This document shows, in pieces, positions 10,391 through 21,700 of a stretch of 64,000 bases of DNA (its first letter is position 1; the number at the start of each line of letters is the position of its first letter). A model generated the notes under the pieces. That model was not told where the DNA came from. It did no database searches and was given only the letters and a program-made list of their open reading frames with translations. The stretch comes from Morinoia aosen (lineage: Eukaryota > Arthropoda > Malacostraca > Amphipoda > Talitridae), in assembly GCA_030386875.1 (NCBI GenBank), contig CM059577.1, positions 21,711,038 to 21,775,037 of the forward strand, read 5' to 3'. The position numbers were made by a program, and so were the translations under genes.

Positions 10391-11570
10391 TCTTACTCTT
10401 TCAATATTTAAAATGACAGCCCAAGCTCTGATGAATCGTAAGAAATAACCTGAGGAAAGATAAGGAATAGAAAAGGACTTCGAAAAACGTATAAATGGAA
10501 TGGTTTTTTAATTTCCGAACGGTTTGCACATCTTTAAAATCACAGCACCTGATGGTACTTCACTTATCTTAAACACAATGACAAACACATAATATTTAAG
10601 CATGATTTTCTAAATTCGAAAACACACTTATTTTCACTTACAAAGCGCTGAAACACACGGGGCGACAACCATGCAAGAAGTGACGAACCTGCAACCGCGT
10701 CAGCTGCGGTGTTGCCATCCTAACGATTCAAAGACTCGAACGTCCATCGATCGGCGGTATTATTTTATTTATGTGCTTTTACACAAAAACTTCTAAGATT
10801 ACTAATTATAAGTAGAAAATTGTCAATAATAATTTAGAGTAAGATTTTTAATGCCAATAATTATGCTATTTAAATGTAAATGAGAATTTTACTGAATTTA
10901 TACATTTTTGTAGCTATTGCTACACGTACCGCGAGCATCAAACAAGATGTCATTCGTCATCTTATAGTAACGCAAATGTAAAGGTTGCCCTTCGATCGTG
11001 GGAACCCTGGGTTTGACCTCTCGAAACTACGTAGTATACATGCTGGTGCAAGTGATTCTTCGGTATTGTGAAGAAGTGAGAAGGCTAGTCTAGCTAGTCT
11101 AATCTAGTCTGAACAAATTTCATTATAATTGGCTGATTCTGACCGTCTATGATATCAAGAAGTCTACCTGAGAATACGTGATTTTTGTCCCCGTTGCCTA
11201 ATAAAAATTTCTTCTTTTTTATGAAAGATATTCCACTCTCTAATCTGCTCCGATTTAAGAGTTTTGGTCAAACTCTAACTTGTGTTCATTTCACTCATGC
11301 TCTCATCTTGAAAAGAATGCTATTTACCAGCCTCAAAGATTGTACAGAAAACTTACAGGCTATCCTGTAATCGTTTACAGTTAATTAGTTTTAAGCTTGT
11401 TTCCTCATGAACTTAAAATTAAGGACTAAAATTAAATTAACATTTAACTTATAAGTAAAACTTAATCTCTGAATATTAAATCTAAAATTAATGTAGCAAA
11501 ACTCATTACCTTAATTAATATATAAAACTTTCTATAACCCAGCTCTAGGCTCGTCTTTGGTTTTTGAACT
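10391..11570. other. No gene seen
   Basis: AT-rich unique sequence. CTAGTCTAATCTAGTCT short repeats occur at about 11085-11110. Nothing recognised. Confidence 0.5.
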
Positions 11571-12030
11571 TCAGTTTACCATCCTGAATACAGCCTATTG
11601 AATACACCATTTAAGCCAAAGCCGCACTTACTTCGTATGTTTTCTGGATGCCAATTCAGATCGCCTCCAGTCATTGACCACACAACTTTATCATCAAACT
11701 TTAGTACTGAGCCTACACAGCCTTCGTCGTTTCCACCTGCCTCCGCATCCCCGACGGAACCTCCCGTGCTGCCAACGCAGGGACGCCAGTGGGTTTTCAT
11801 CCGCGCCGCTTCGCTTCGCATCGCTGCGCTTCCCCTTTATCGAGGACTGAGCGGCCGGAGGATGAGATGCTGCTGACTGCTCCGCTCACCATCCATTCGC
11901 CTGATTGCTCTTCCCGGCATGTTCCGAAGCTGACGAGTACATGTGGAGGTTTGTAAACTACAAGTTCACGATCAATTACTTGCCATGCCGTGAGCTGGGT
12001 ACTTAGGACCACATTTCCCCATGCATTCTT
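11571..12030. other. Unassigned GC-richer block
   Basis: A GC-richer patch with a 92-codon plus frame (11598-11876) that is proline- and serine-rich and without a known domain, and overlapping minus frames. It could be promoter or exon material or a repeat; no call is justified. Confidence 0.3.
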
Positions 12031-12034
12031 AATA

Positions 12035-12425
12035 ACTATAACTTATAACTTATGACTGAAAAACTCATAACTTATGACTGAAAAACTCATAACTTATGAC
12101 TGAAAAACTCATAACTTATAACTTAACTTATAACTCAATAACTTATAACTTACAACCTACAACTTACCTTATAACTCAAAAACTTTTAACTCAAAAACTT
12201 ATAACTTACCTTATAACTCAAAAACTTATAACTTACAATTTACCTCATAACTCAAAAACTTATAACTTATAACTTGCCTTATAACTCAAAAACTTATAAC
12301 TTACAACTTACCTTATAACTCAAAAACTTATACCTTTTAACTTAAAAACTTTTACCTTATGACTTAAAAACTTATACCTTATAACTTAAAACTTGTAACT
12401 TACCTTATAACGATAAACTGTACTA
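12035..12425. repeat. AT-rich minisatellite (CTTATAACT units)
   Basis: It starts with three near-identical 22-bp units (AACTCATAACTTATGACTGA plus AA), followed by irregular 20-28-bp units of the form ACTTATAACTTACCTTATAA. Confidence 0.85.
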
Positions 12426-12939
12426 AACCTATAAGTAAAACTATATCACGGCTAACCGCAACTAACTCCACAGAGCACGGCTCGCTTCCCATGACTGCAG
12501 CACAGGCGCAGGCCCCAAGTCCAGCGCCCGCCTGTCTACCTGAAGTCCTGCTCCGAAGAGTTTATAGTTTGTTGTTCCATAACACTTTTGCGGTTTGTCA
12601 TCTTCTTCCAAATGTCCTGCCGACATTTGTCCTAATAAATCAAAGCAATATTTCCCATTACGGAACTTAGTGTACTATTAACTCTCCTATATATTATTAA
12701 TCAACCTTTTTTTCTATAGAGATAGGGAGAAAAACCCAGAGATGAGATGGGTTTAATATCTTCCCTCCGACTCGCAGACAGCCACTTGGACTCAAGTCAT
12801 GTAAGTTAATGTGAAAGATTTTAGACGACGTTATCAAGCTAACACTATATTCTCAAATGTCTGTTAACGAATTTTCGTTTCGAATAAATAATAAAACAAT
12901 TCAGGGCAAATTGTTAAGCACACAAATCAACGCTGAGAG
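12426..12939. other. No gene seen
   Basis: Nothing recognised beyond weak similarity of TATTTCCCATTACGGA (near 12650) to a site at about 8560. Confidence 0.45.
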
Positions 12940-14475
12940 CTTGAGGGAGACAGATATTTTGGAATGACCGCTAGAAATGCCAGAATGACCTAAAACTGAA
13001 TGCTAGCAAAACGATTGTATTTTTTCGGGTTCATAAGCACCATCTAAAGTTACGAACAGTAACGTGACCGCTTGGAAATTATAAAATAGCCTTTGTTTCA
13101 ATATAATTAGAATTTACATATTTAAATGGCAGTTATTTAGTTCGACCACTATAGCATGTCATTCATGAGGTAAAAATTTGTGATAAAACATGGTGAAACT
13201 ACTATTTTTTCATCGTTTAAAAATATACCTGATACAAATTTCATATTTTCAGCATTTCAATCCTTGCTTTTATCTTCTCTTGACCATTCCACCCTAGTCT
13301 CAAGAGACATGTCTCAACATCGTCAAAGAATGTTATGAACTACATGAACTCAGCGTCGAAGTTGGTAGCAAATGTGAATTCAAGAGGGGTGATCATGCAA
13401 TTTCTCTCCTCAATAAACTCGGGTGGACCGCGATACAGAAATAATTCTTCGTTCATAAAGTCTAATATGTTTTCATCTATTTAAACCTTCTCCTTTATAC
13501 CTTTTATGCGCGTACTGTAAAATTTACCCCACACATTACAACAAACTAAAAGCTGAATCTGAGAAATAATGCGCTCGTGAGCTACCGCTCATCCGACCCC
13601 TAGCAAAGCGTTCTTTCAGTATCAAGTGCCTTACTGTAGAACAAACGTCCCCAGTACATAAAAAATAACCACTTCATTTTGTGTTTTAGACATAACTACT
13701 TTAATGCTGCGATACATACTCACAAGGCAGGTACGAAACACTTCCGCTCATTATTCAAGATTTCAAAATTTGTGATCAAAGTTTCTTACATTCGTATGAC
13801 ACGATTGCATGCCTGCCAGTGCGTTTCCCGTATTTATGCTTAAGAGTTCGTGCAAAATGCCGATTTTCAGTTTTACTCTAAATGCAGATTGAAAAGAGCT
13901 AATACAAATTAGTTGAACCTAGCTATGACTTTTATTTTAAATCTAAACATAATCTTTTGCGCCAGTACTATTGACGTAAGCAGGAAATATTATTAATTTT
14001 TGTTATGGTGCATGTTATATTCTCCCCGAACTCATCATTCAGCATACTAGTTGCTGCGTTAGAGTGAGAAATTGTCCCAAGTCCCGAATGTCGACCTCAT
14101 AGTTTTGGTCGCAAAATAAATCAAATCTACCCATTTTACTTCTAACCTCAATCCCTCATTCTCGTATCACTAGTTCGTACGTCCGTATGCTCATATTTCA
14201 ATATAATTACGCATTAACGATTGGGTTTTCAGCAATGCGTCACATAGGTTGTTTTCTTAGTCACTTGTATTTAAATGTATTACCAAAATCAGACTACCGC
14301 AACGAAGAAAACGCATTTGCTTCGATTGTTTCAACATTTTACATGGGTGTTACGAAACCGATGTGTAATTATTAACTAAGGATGTTAATGTTAAAATGTT
14401 TTAAAAACCAATGTAAAACATTTCATGTTTTAACTACATTGGAAATAAACTGTTTTTCTTTCCTTCTTTCTTTCG
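12940..14475 (+). pseudogene. Old relic of the LINE reverse transcriptase plus 3' UTR
   Basis: Fragments match the intact LINE at 20561-22117 in the same order but in broken frames. LKLNA-S-KT with a following hydrophobic strand near 12990-13025 corresponds to about residue 270 of the intact ORF. AATGTGAATTCAAGAGG...CTCAATAAACTCGG (13368-13425) corresponds to the DHVTPLLNKLGW region. TTACTGTAGAACAAACG (13630-13650) corresponds to LLWNKLP. The copy ends in the family's 3' module: CCAATG, imperfect stem-loop, CATTGGAAATAAAC and a (TTTC)n tail at about 14405-14475. Divergence is much higher than in the other copies, so this is an early insertion. No product is expected. Confidence 0.65.
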
Positions 14476-14967
14476 AATCCCAATCTGCTTCTGTTGTACA
14501 TCTGTAGGGAACTCCCTCAGCCGCACTTCAGCCTAATTTCATATATTATTAAAACTATCTTCTAAAAATTTAATAAGATTAACACAATCATTCTTACAAT
14601 TTTAGATTACGAAATGCATTCAACATTACCCCGAAATATATTAAAATTTGAACCGAAAATACTTCGACATTTTCGAAAATTAGCTCTCATGCCGTTTTGA
14701 TGCAGAACCATTTCGCAAGCGCTCTTCCGGTACCTTACGTATATAAGCTCCACCCTCCATGCAGAGTCCGTCAGTCATGTAAGAGAACCGTCTGAGTGTA
14801 GTGCTTAGGCCCCAGAGGGGGAAATGTAATTAACAAGTGTTAATTTTAAGTGTTAAGCTAGAGTTTACCTCATTTAATCAGTTGCATAGATGTGTCTAGA
14901 GACTCCAATATATTCAACGTGTCTGTGTGAATAGAACTCATTCTTGTGATTAACTTAGGTACATTCT
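14476..14967. other. No gene seen; promoter-like block
   Basis: Unique sequence containing the core promoter described at 14740-14775. It may be the remnant of an LTR or of a host promoter. Confidence 0.4.
14740..14775 (+). promoter_or_regulatory. Putative core promoter (TATA box plus TCAGT initiator)
   Basis: TATATAAG at 14740-14747 is followed by TCAGT at 14771-14775. The A of the initiator is 33 nt from the first T of the TATA box, the spacing expected of arthropod TATA/Inr promoters. No ORF of note follows; a SINE lies 190 bp downstream. Confidence 0.45.
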
Positions 14968-15268
14968 CTGTGTGCTCTCCGTGGCACAGCGGTTAAGGGA
15001 TCGGACTTGTATGCTGGAAGTCGCGGGTTCGTTCCCAGCGCTGGCGCGGAGATTTTCCCCGTTGGGTATAAGGGAAAGCTCAAGCACAATACCCCACTCA
15101 ACCCAGGTGTCGGAAATGGGTACCGGCTTTACGGGGGAACCGTCATGGTGTCCTATATATAGGGTTAGTTGTAAGACATTTGAAAAACCAATGCTAAGAT
15201 CATATGTATCAGGCTTGATTGGAAATAAAGCATCCCAAAGATGCCGATGTTAACCTAACCTAACCTTT
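14968..15268 (+). mobile_element. tRNA-derived SINE, full-length copy
   Basis: The head carries a pol III A-box (TGGCACAGCGG, about 14981-14991) and a B-box-like GGTTCGTTCCC (about 15026). The body then includes an ACCCAGGTGTCGGAAATGGG segment shared by all copies. The 3' end has the module GAAAAACCAATG to ATTGGAAATAAAG, a small hairpin (GCATC...GATGC) and a TTAACCTAACCTAACC tail. The 93-codon frame across it recurs in other copies because the element recurs and is not a gene. Diverged copies are at 16463-16690, 42885-43165 and 44235-44437. Confidence 0.85.
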
Positions 15269-15997
15269 TTATTTTTTGTGCCAGTGGTTAACGATGAACA
15301 AGCTTACTGCGTCATCTTGGCCCCGTTGCCTTCATGTTTTGTTAATTAGTTAGGTAATTCCAGTTTCAAAAGTGCCCTTAAGTGACACCATCTTATAAGA
15401 ATGAGAGTTTTCACCTCTCACATATTACCTCACTTATTGCACTGTGCTATTCATCTCAACTTAGGAGTCATAATTTTAAATTCACTGACTGTTGTAATGT
15501 GCCTTTAGCTAATTAATGAATGTAATTTTTATACATGTTCCCAGATGTTCGGGGAAGACAAATCTTCTTCCCAGTTTTTGCAAAATTTTGCCTAAATGTT
15601 AGGTAAATTAATTCCTTTCTTGACAACTTAGAGCAACCTTATGGCTGCCCAAACTTACAATTAGTGATTCCTTTAAATCCCTCCTTGTTACCTGGGAGTA
15701 TTAAAGGCGCTGCAAACTTGTAAAAAATTTATAGCTAAACTCATGTATTATTAACTTAAGAGTCTTACTGGATAATTTCATGCTTAGATTACTTATATTT
15801 TAGCTGTTTAAAGTTTTGTGGGGGTTTCCTGTTATTTCCCAAATTGGTTAAGTTAGCAGTGATCCTAGTTAATTTTAGGTTTAGATAGGTTTCATGCAGA
15901 CAGTCCTTGACTGTTTGCATAGTGTAAATTGCCCTAATGTCACAGCTGCCCAACCTAAAGCACTTGTGTATTCTAGTATAATTGTACCCTAGATTTT
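15269..15997. other. No gene seen
   Basis: AT-rich, nothing recognised. Confidence 0.5.
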
Positions 15998-16462
15998 TCA
16001 TCGTATAAAAAGTATGCTAGACGAAAAATCCAGATTATTAGCAATTCAATCCCTTGTGTTATCGCGCATTGACTACTGCAGCCTAGTATGGGGAGACTTA
16101 CCTAAATACCTTCAAAGGGACTTACGAAAGTGCATGAATTTTGCAGCGAAGGTGGTATGCAACGGTAATTTCAAAAGAAGTGATCACGTAACCCCTTTCC
16201 TCAATAAACTCGGCTGGATTCCTATCCAAGAAAGGCTCCTCATGCAGAAGGCCCAATACGTATTCTCCTCGTTATATCTTCCTCAGGGCAATGCTGAGAT
16301 AGTGTGTTTCCATCCACCCACTGTAACCAATCAAAAACCGAATAGAAACAATAATGTCTTAGTCAACTATCGTTCATCTCACTTAGGGCAGAAGGCTCTG
16401 TCCATATCAGGCGCCTTACTGTGGAACAAACTTCCCTTGAGTATTAAAGTCCCTCAAAGACC
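15998..16462 (+). pseudogene. 5'-truncated LINE fragment, C-terminal part of RT ORF
   Basis: From CATCGTATAAAAAGTATGCTAG the sequence follows the C-terminal third of the LINE protein encoded at 20561-22117 with only a few amino-acid changes (for example LPKYLQ for LPQYLQ and NFKRSDH for NFKRRDH). The frame is open until a SINE interrupts it after the codons for KVPQRP. The final REFKAKI part of the ORF reappears after the SINE at about 16697-16720. High similarity to the intact copy argues for a recent insertion. Confidence 0.85.
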
Positions 16463-16690
16463 GATTTTCAAATGCCTTATAACTAACGCCAGGACGCCAT
16501 TACGCTTTCCCCTGGTCAAGACCGGTACCCATTTCAGACACCTGGGTAGAGTGGGGTATTGTGCTTGGAATTTTTACCCTATACCCAACAGAGAAAATCG
16601 CCACCAGCGCCGGGACTCGAACCAGGGTCTGCCTGGACGGAGGCAAGTTCGCTAGTCTCACGACACGACGAGCACTCTCACGACACGACA
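16463..16690 (-). mobile_element. SINE copy nested in the LINE fragment
   Basis: The reverse-oriented tRNA-SINE has its B-box GGTTCGAGTCC (reverse complement, about 16615-16625) at the right and the body at the left. Unlike the other copies it stops at GCATTTGAAAATC and lacks the terminal stem-loop and ATAAAG tail. It splits the LINE ORF. Confidence 0.75.
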
Positions 16691-16735
16691 GCGAAGAGAG
16701 AGAATTTAAAGCCAAAATAAAGAAAGAAAAGAAAA
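16691..16735 (+). pseudogene. Distal end of the split LINE fragment
   Basis: GAGAGAATTTAAAGCCAAAATAA continues the LINE ORF after the SINE and then degrades into an A/G-rich run that abuts the next P element. Confidence 0.7.
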
Positions 16736-17040
16736 AGAAGAAAAAATGTTTATTTCCAAGTTGTCACATGAGATACATGCCAACATATTGGCTTTTAAAA
16801 GTTTCTTAAATATAGGGCATTCTAAAACAAATGTTCCATACGAGGAGTACTAATTGACAAACCATCCGAGGTGTACAAGTAGATAAGCCATACGAGGCAT
16901 AATAATAGACAAACTATACGAGGTGTACTAATAGGCAAACTGTCAGAGGTGTACAAGTAGATAGACCATACGAGGCATATTAATTGACAAAATATACGAG
17001 GCGTACTAATAGACAAACCATTCGTGGTGTGTTATATACT
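16736..17040 (-). mobile_element. P-family copy 2
   Basis: Reverse orientation. The 3' end is at the left (reverse complement CAACTTGGAAATAAACATTTTTTC), then the terminal stem-loop, then seven to eight 26-bp ACGAGG units (about 16845-17035). Truncated there. Confidence 0.8.
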
Positions 17041-17944
17041 CCTAATATTTTATCCCACCGATGTCGCATCATGTTATGCTCTCGTCGCGTGTGAGAGATC
17101 CTGTCGTTGGCCAATTTCTGAGAGGCAGTTCTTTTCTTTCATTCATCGTTATTTTCTCGTTGCTTTCATTTTCTTAAGGTTGATGGTCGAGACTGAAGGC
17201 CTCCATTATTTTATTTTGTTATTAATAAAGATTGAAGTAGAATGAAACTTTTCAATGTCTTTTACTTTTAACGTTGATGTTATTAGCAAATCAATTAAAG
17301 TCTAGTTGGATAAATAAGGAGATATTCACAAAGTTATTTAATAATAAAATGGTGACGTCTTTCAACTCAATTAGTAAAAGGATGACATATTCGGAAAGTA
17401 GAATGACACACAATGTATATAGCGTATTCTAAAATCTAAATGACCATACTACCATCATATCTCGGAGATCACGTTAATTCTGATCTATCAAATGACACAA
17501 TTATTGGAATTCGAATTATTACTTTACATAAGCAGGATGAACCTTATTACTTGATCAATAGACGAACATTGCCTCCTAATGTATTGAGAAGTCTGACATG
17601 AACATAGTATACGTGGTGAAGCCTAGGCGCTGAACACTTAGCGGAGAAACAAAGGACGTCTAACACATCGAACGAAATAACTCTACACCTACACATGAAG
17701 TTACTTGGACACAAGTGAGAGTATGGATGAACACACTGGGGGTATACTTAGCTCGGTTTTGAGAAGCGCTTAGTTAGTCTATGCACGACTTTAATCAGCC
17801 ATTGGAACTTTAGGCAAAGAGCCCTCTCCTACCTGCCCGCAGGGCAGGCGAGAGAATCACACCTCTTACTGCTGTTACTGCTGAACTCTTAATGCCGCTC
17901 GCGCACGCCCGCCCAGAGCACTTGCGCGTCTCCCTCGCGAGTGA
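17041..17944. other. No gene seen
   Basis: Nothing recognised. A short palindrome CCTGCCCGCAGGGCAGG lies near 17837. Confidence 0.5.
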
Positions 17945-18760
17945 GAAAGAAAGAAAAGAAAGAAAGAAAAAACTTTATTTCCAATAGAGATTGTACAATA
18001 TTACAATCATCGGTTTTTAAATATCTTAAAATTAATACACTTAGATGATACACACACACGAGTATTGAAAAACTCGTGTCACTAGTCGAAAATAAATGAT
18101 TGAGGGCAATGTACTCCTAATCTTGCCTAATCTACATTTGACAATACATGTAATGATAATTATAAGAGATAACGCAAATTCATGGACGATGCATTTTCAT
18201 TGTGGGGTGAAAAAACTTTTGACAGTTTACATGTACATGAGTAACATGACATAAAACTTCGCAATTATTGATGCCAGGAAATAATATATGAATCGCTTGT
18301 TTCGGCAAATGTTCAAAAATGTCATTTTAAGGAAGCATGAAAAAAAAAAATATATATATATATAAATACAAATCCATATACATATATATACGTACATACA
18401 TACATACATACACACATACACACACACATACAGATATATATATATATATATATATATGTACGCATAAGCATGAGGACCAAGAAGATTATAAGTTTTGTAT
18501 TTCTAATTCAACAATTTCAACATAACGGTCGTTAGTTAATAAGCATTTTATTTAAATATAAATGGATGATCGTACAACAAATGTATAGTTGGTACATGAA
18601 TGCTTTGCAATAATAAAGAGATGACGAGTTAGGTAATGTTACAAGTTGAGAGTGAACAGAAAATGACCATTATCTCTAGTAAAATGCTAGTTGTCAGTTT
18701 AGTACACACATATGTGCACACATACATGTAAATATATACACATATATGTACACATAAAAA
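17945..18760 (-). mobile_element. LINE 3' UTR, copy A (5'-truncated)
   Basis: Reverse orientation: (TTTC)n tail and TTGGAAATAAAG at the left, and a stem-loop with arms GATTGTA/TACAATC. The same UTR as in copy B follows up to the CA/TA microsatellite part, then the sequence breaks off at the tail of copy B. It contains no ORF; short frames here come from ATAC and CACA runs. Confidence 0.8.
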
Positions 18761-18764
18761 AGAA

Positions 18765-21700
18765 AAAAAAAATGGTTTATTTCCAATAGAGATGGTACAA
18801 AAGTACCATCATTGGTTTTTAAAATATCTTAAAATTAATACACTTAGATGATACACACACACGAGTATTGAAAAACTCGTGTCACTAGTCAAAAGAAATG
18901 ATTGAGGGCAATGAACTCCTAATCTAGCTTAATCCACATCTGATAATACATGTAATGAAAATTGTAAGAGATAACACAATTTCATGGACGATGCATTTTC
19001 ATTGTGGGGTGAAAACACTTTTGACAGTTTACATGTACATGACATAAGACTTCGCAATTCTTGACGCCAGGAAATAATATATGAAATCGCTTGTTTCGGT
19101 CAATGTTTACAAATGTCATTTTGAGGAAGCATAAAAAAAAGAAAAATATATATAAATATATACCCACATACACACATATGTACATATACGTATGCATGTG
19201 TGTATATATCCATACACACACTCACACACATACACACACACACACATATATACACGCGTTTTACGGCCATGTGTGTGCCTAGGTTACGAAAAACACCGGT
19301 TTCGTTAACATGGACACACACGTGTGTACATATAAGCAAGAGGACCAAGAAGATTATAGGTTTTGCATTTCTGATTCAATAATTTTAACATAACGGTCAT
19401 TAGTTAACAAGCATTTTATTAAATATAAATGGATGATCGCACAACAAATGTATAGTTTTTACATGAATGCTTTACAATACTAAAGATATGACGAGTTAGG
19501 TAATGTTACAAGTTGAGAGTGCACTGAAAAAAAGACCATTATCTCTAGTAAAATGCTAGTTGTCAGTCTAGTACACACATATATGCACGTATACATGTAA
19601 ATATTTACACATACACATGCACACATATACCCACGCACATATTTACACCTGACTCGTAAGCATACGCAAATGCATTTCTATACATCGAGGCAATACATAC
19701 GCATTCTACAGAGTGTCATACGCATAGCGTGGACACGTACACATTTACACAAGTAAGCATGTGCGCAAATATCAGCGTAAACTAGTCAGTATAAATCAGA
19801 ATTACAATCGAGGGAAACGGAGAAAATATCTTTTATTAAAGCATGAATTTTATAAAATTTCGTACTAAAAATAGTGGCACAAAACAGTCTACTTAAGTCA
19901 GAAACATGAAAACGATTGTGGGACGTGAATAAGAAAGAAAACCTTAATGTCCTATAATGGTTTCATATTAGAAAAAAAATCACATTATCTTTGAAATATG
20001 GCGCAAATTGTCGTCAATTGATAAACAAACATAGGTATCACATTATTATAAGCATATAACTATAGGCCGAATAAGTATATTACTGCAGTATAAATGGATG
20101 ATCACACAACGAATTTATTTTTTTTTACATGGATGCTTTACAATTTCATATTAGAAAAATACATTATCTTTGTAATATGGTGCAGAATGTCTGTAATTGA
20201 TCAACATACACACACATAGGTACCATGACGGTCTAGTTTGATGCTTGCACAGAAACGGAGAGGAATGACATAAAATGCACCTTCGACTGGTTCATCTACT
20301 CTAGTGCACACAGTTGTACGTGCACATATACACACCCATATGCGCACATACACCTATATACGTACACACATATACAAGTAAGCATGTTTGCAAATGACAA
20401 CGTATAGGCGGTCAAATCATAGTACCTACGCATACTTCAAAACTGTTGTTTGATGTCTTGAATTATAACACAATGAGCGAGGGAGATTGTTCAGCAATGG
20501 AGATACCAGGTAAATGAGATTCGTCAGTACTCATTCAGTATGTTCTGTAACTAAGGATTATTATTGAGACACAAGATGACGAGTTATTTTGGCTTTAAAT
20601 TCTCTCGGTCTTTGAGGGACTTTAATACTCAGGGGAAGTTTGTTCCACAGTAAGGCGCCTGATATGGACAGAGCCTTCTGCCCTAAGTGAGATGAACGAT
20701 AGTTGACTAAGACATTATTGTTTCTGTTCGGTTTTTGATTGGTTACAGTGGGTGGATGGAAACGCACTATCTCAGCATTGCTCTGAGGAAGATATAACGA
20801 GGAGAATACGTATTGGGCCTTCTGCATGAGGAGCCTTTCTTGGATAGGGATCCAGCCGAGTTTATTAAGGAGAGGGGTTACGTGATCACGTCTTTTGAAA
20901 TTACCGTTGCATACCACCTTGGCTGCAAAATTCATGCATTTTTGTAAGTCCCTTTGAAGGTATTGAGGTAAGTCTCCCCATACTAGGCTGCAGTAGTCAA
21001 TGCGCGATAACACAAGGGATTGAATGGCTAATAATCTGGATTTTTCGTCTAGCATACTTTTTATTCGATGAAAAAACATTAAAGTTCCGTAGATTTTGTT
21101 GCAAGTAGTCTCAACGTGAGATTTGAAGGACATATTTCTATCGAACCAGATACCTAGATTTTTAACTTTTTCTGATGCATTAATTTTATCATTTCCAACT
21201 GCAAGAGTAAGATCTGAAGTTTTTTTAATTGCATCTTTGGATCCAAAAATGATGCATTGTGTTTTGTTAGCATTTAATTTGAGACCATTTCGGTCGTACC
21301 ATGATTTCAGGCTAGTCAGTAAAGTTTCGGCTTTAATTTGCGTCTGTGGTATTTCCGATACAGAACTTGTTATTGCAATTTGAACATCATCTGCATACAT
21401 AGAGATACGTGTGTTAGAAGGCATTGGAGGGAAATCATTAATGAAAATAGAAAACAGTAGCGGACCAAGAATGGATCCTTGGGGAACACCAAAATTGTTT
21501 TGAATGAATGGGGACAATTTGTTTTCTATGCGGACTGCATGAGATCGATTTGACAAGTAACTTTCAAACCATTGCGTGTCTATTCCCAAGTTCAGTATTT
21601 TACGTAGAAGTCTTTCATGTTGGACGCTATCGAACGCCTTAGAGAGATCGAGTAGTAGCAAGAGTGTTACATTCTTTTGATCGATGTCACTGTATATTTT

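Noticed and set aside
14975..15050. Functional tRNA gene
   Set aside because: A and B boxes are present but the cloverleaf is degraded and the sequence continues into a SINE body with a polyadenylation-like tail.
14972..15253. 93-codon frame, with a close relative at 42885-43157, as a conserved small protein
   Set aside because: The similarity is explained by both being copies of the same tRNA-derived SINE.
15240..15268. Interstitial telomere remnant from CCTAACCTAACC
   Set aside because: The motif is the tail of the SINE, and it starts the same way in another copy.
16845..17035. CRISPR-like array of 26-bp repeats
   Set aside because: Units are contiguous without unique spacers, the context is eukaryotic, and the same array recurs in every P element.
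18337..19382. Several 60-80-codon frames rich in I, Y, T and H
   Set aside because: They are translations of ATAC and CACA microsatellites in the LINE 3' UTR.
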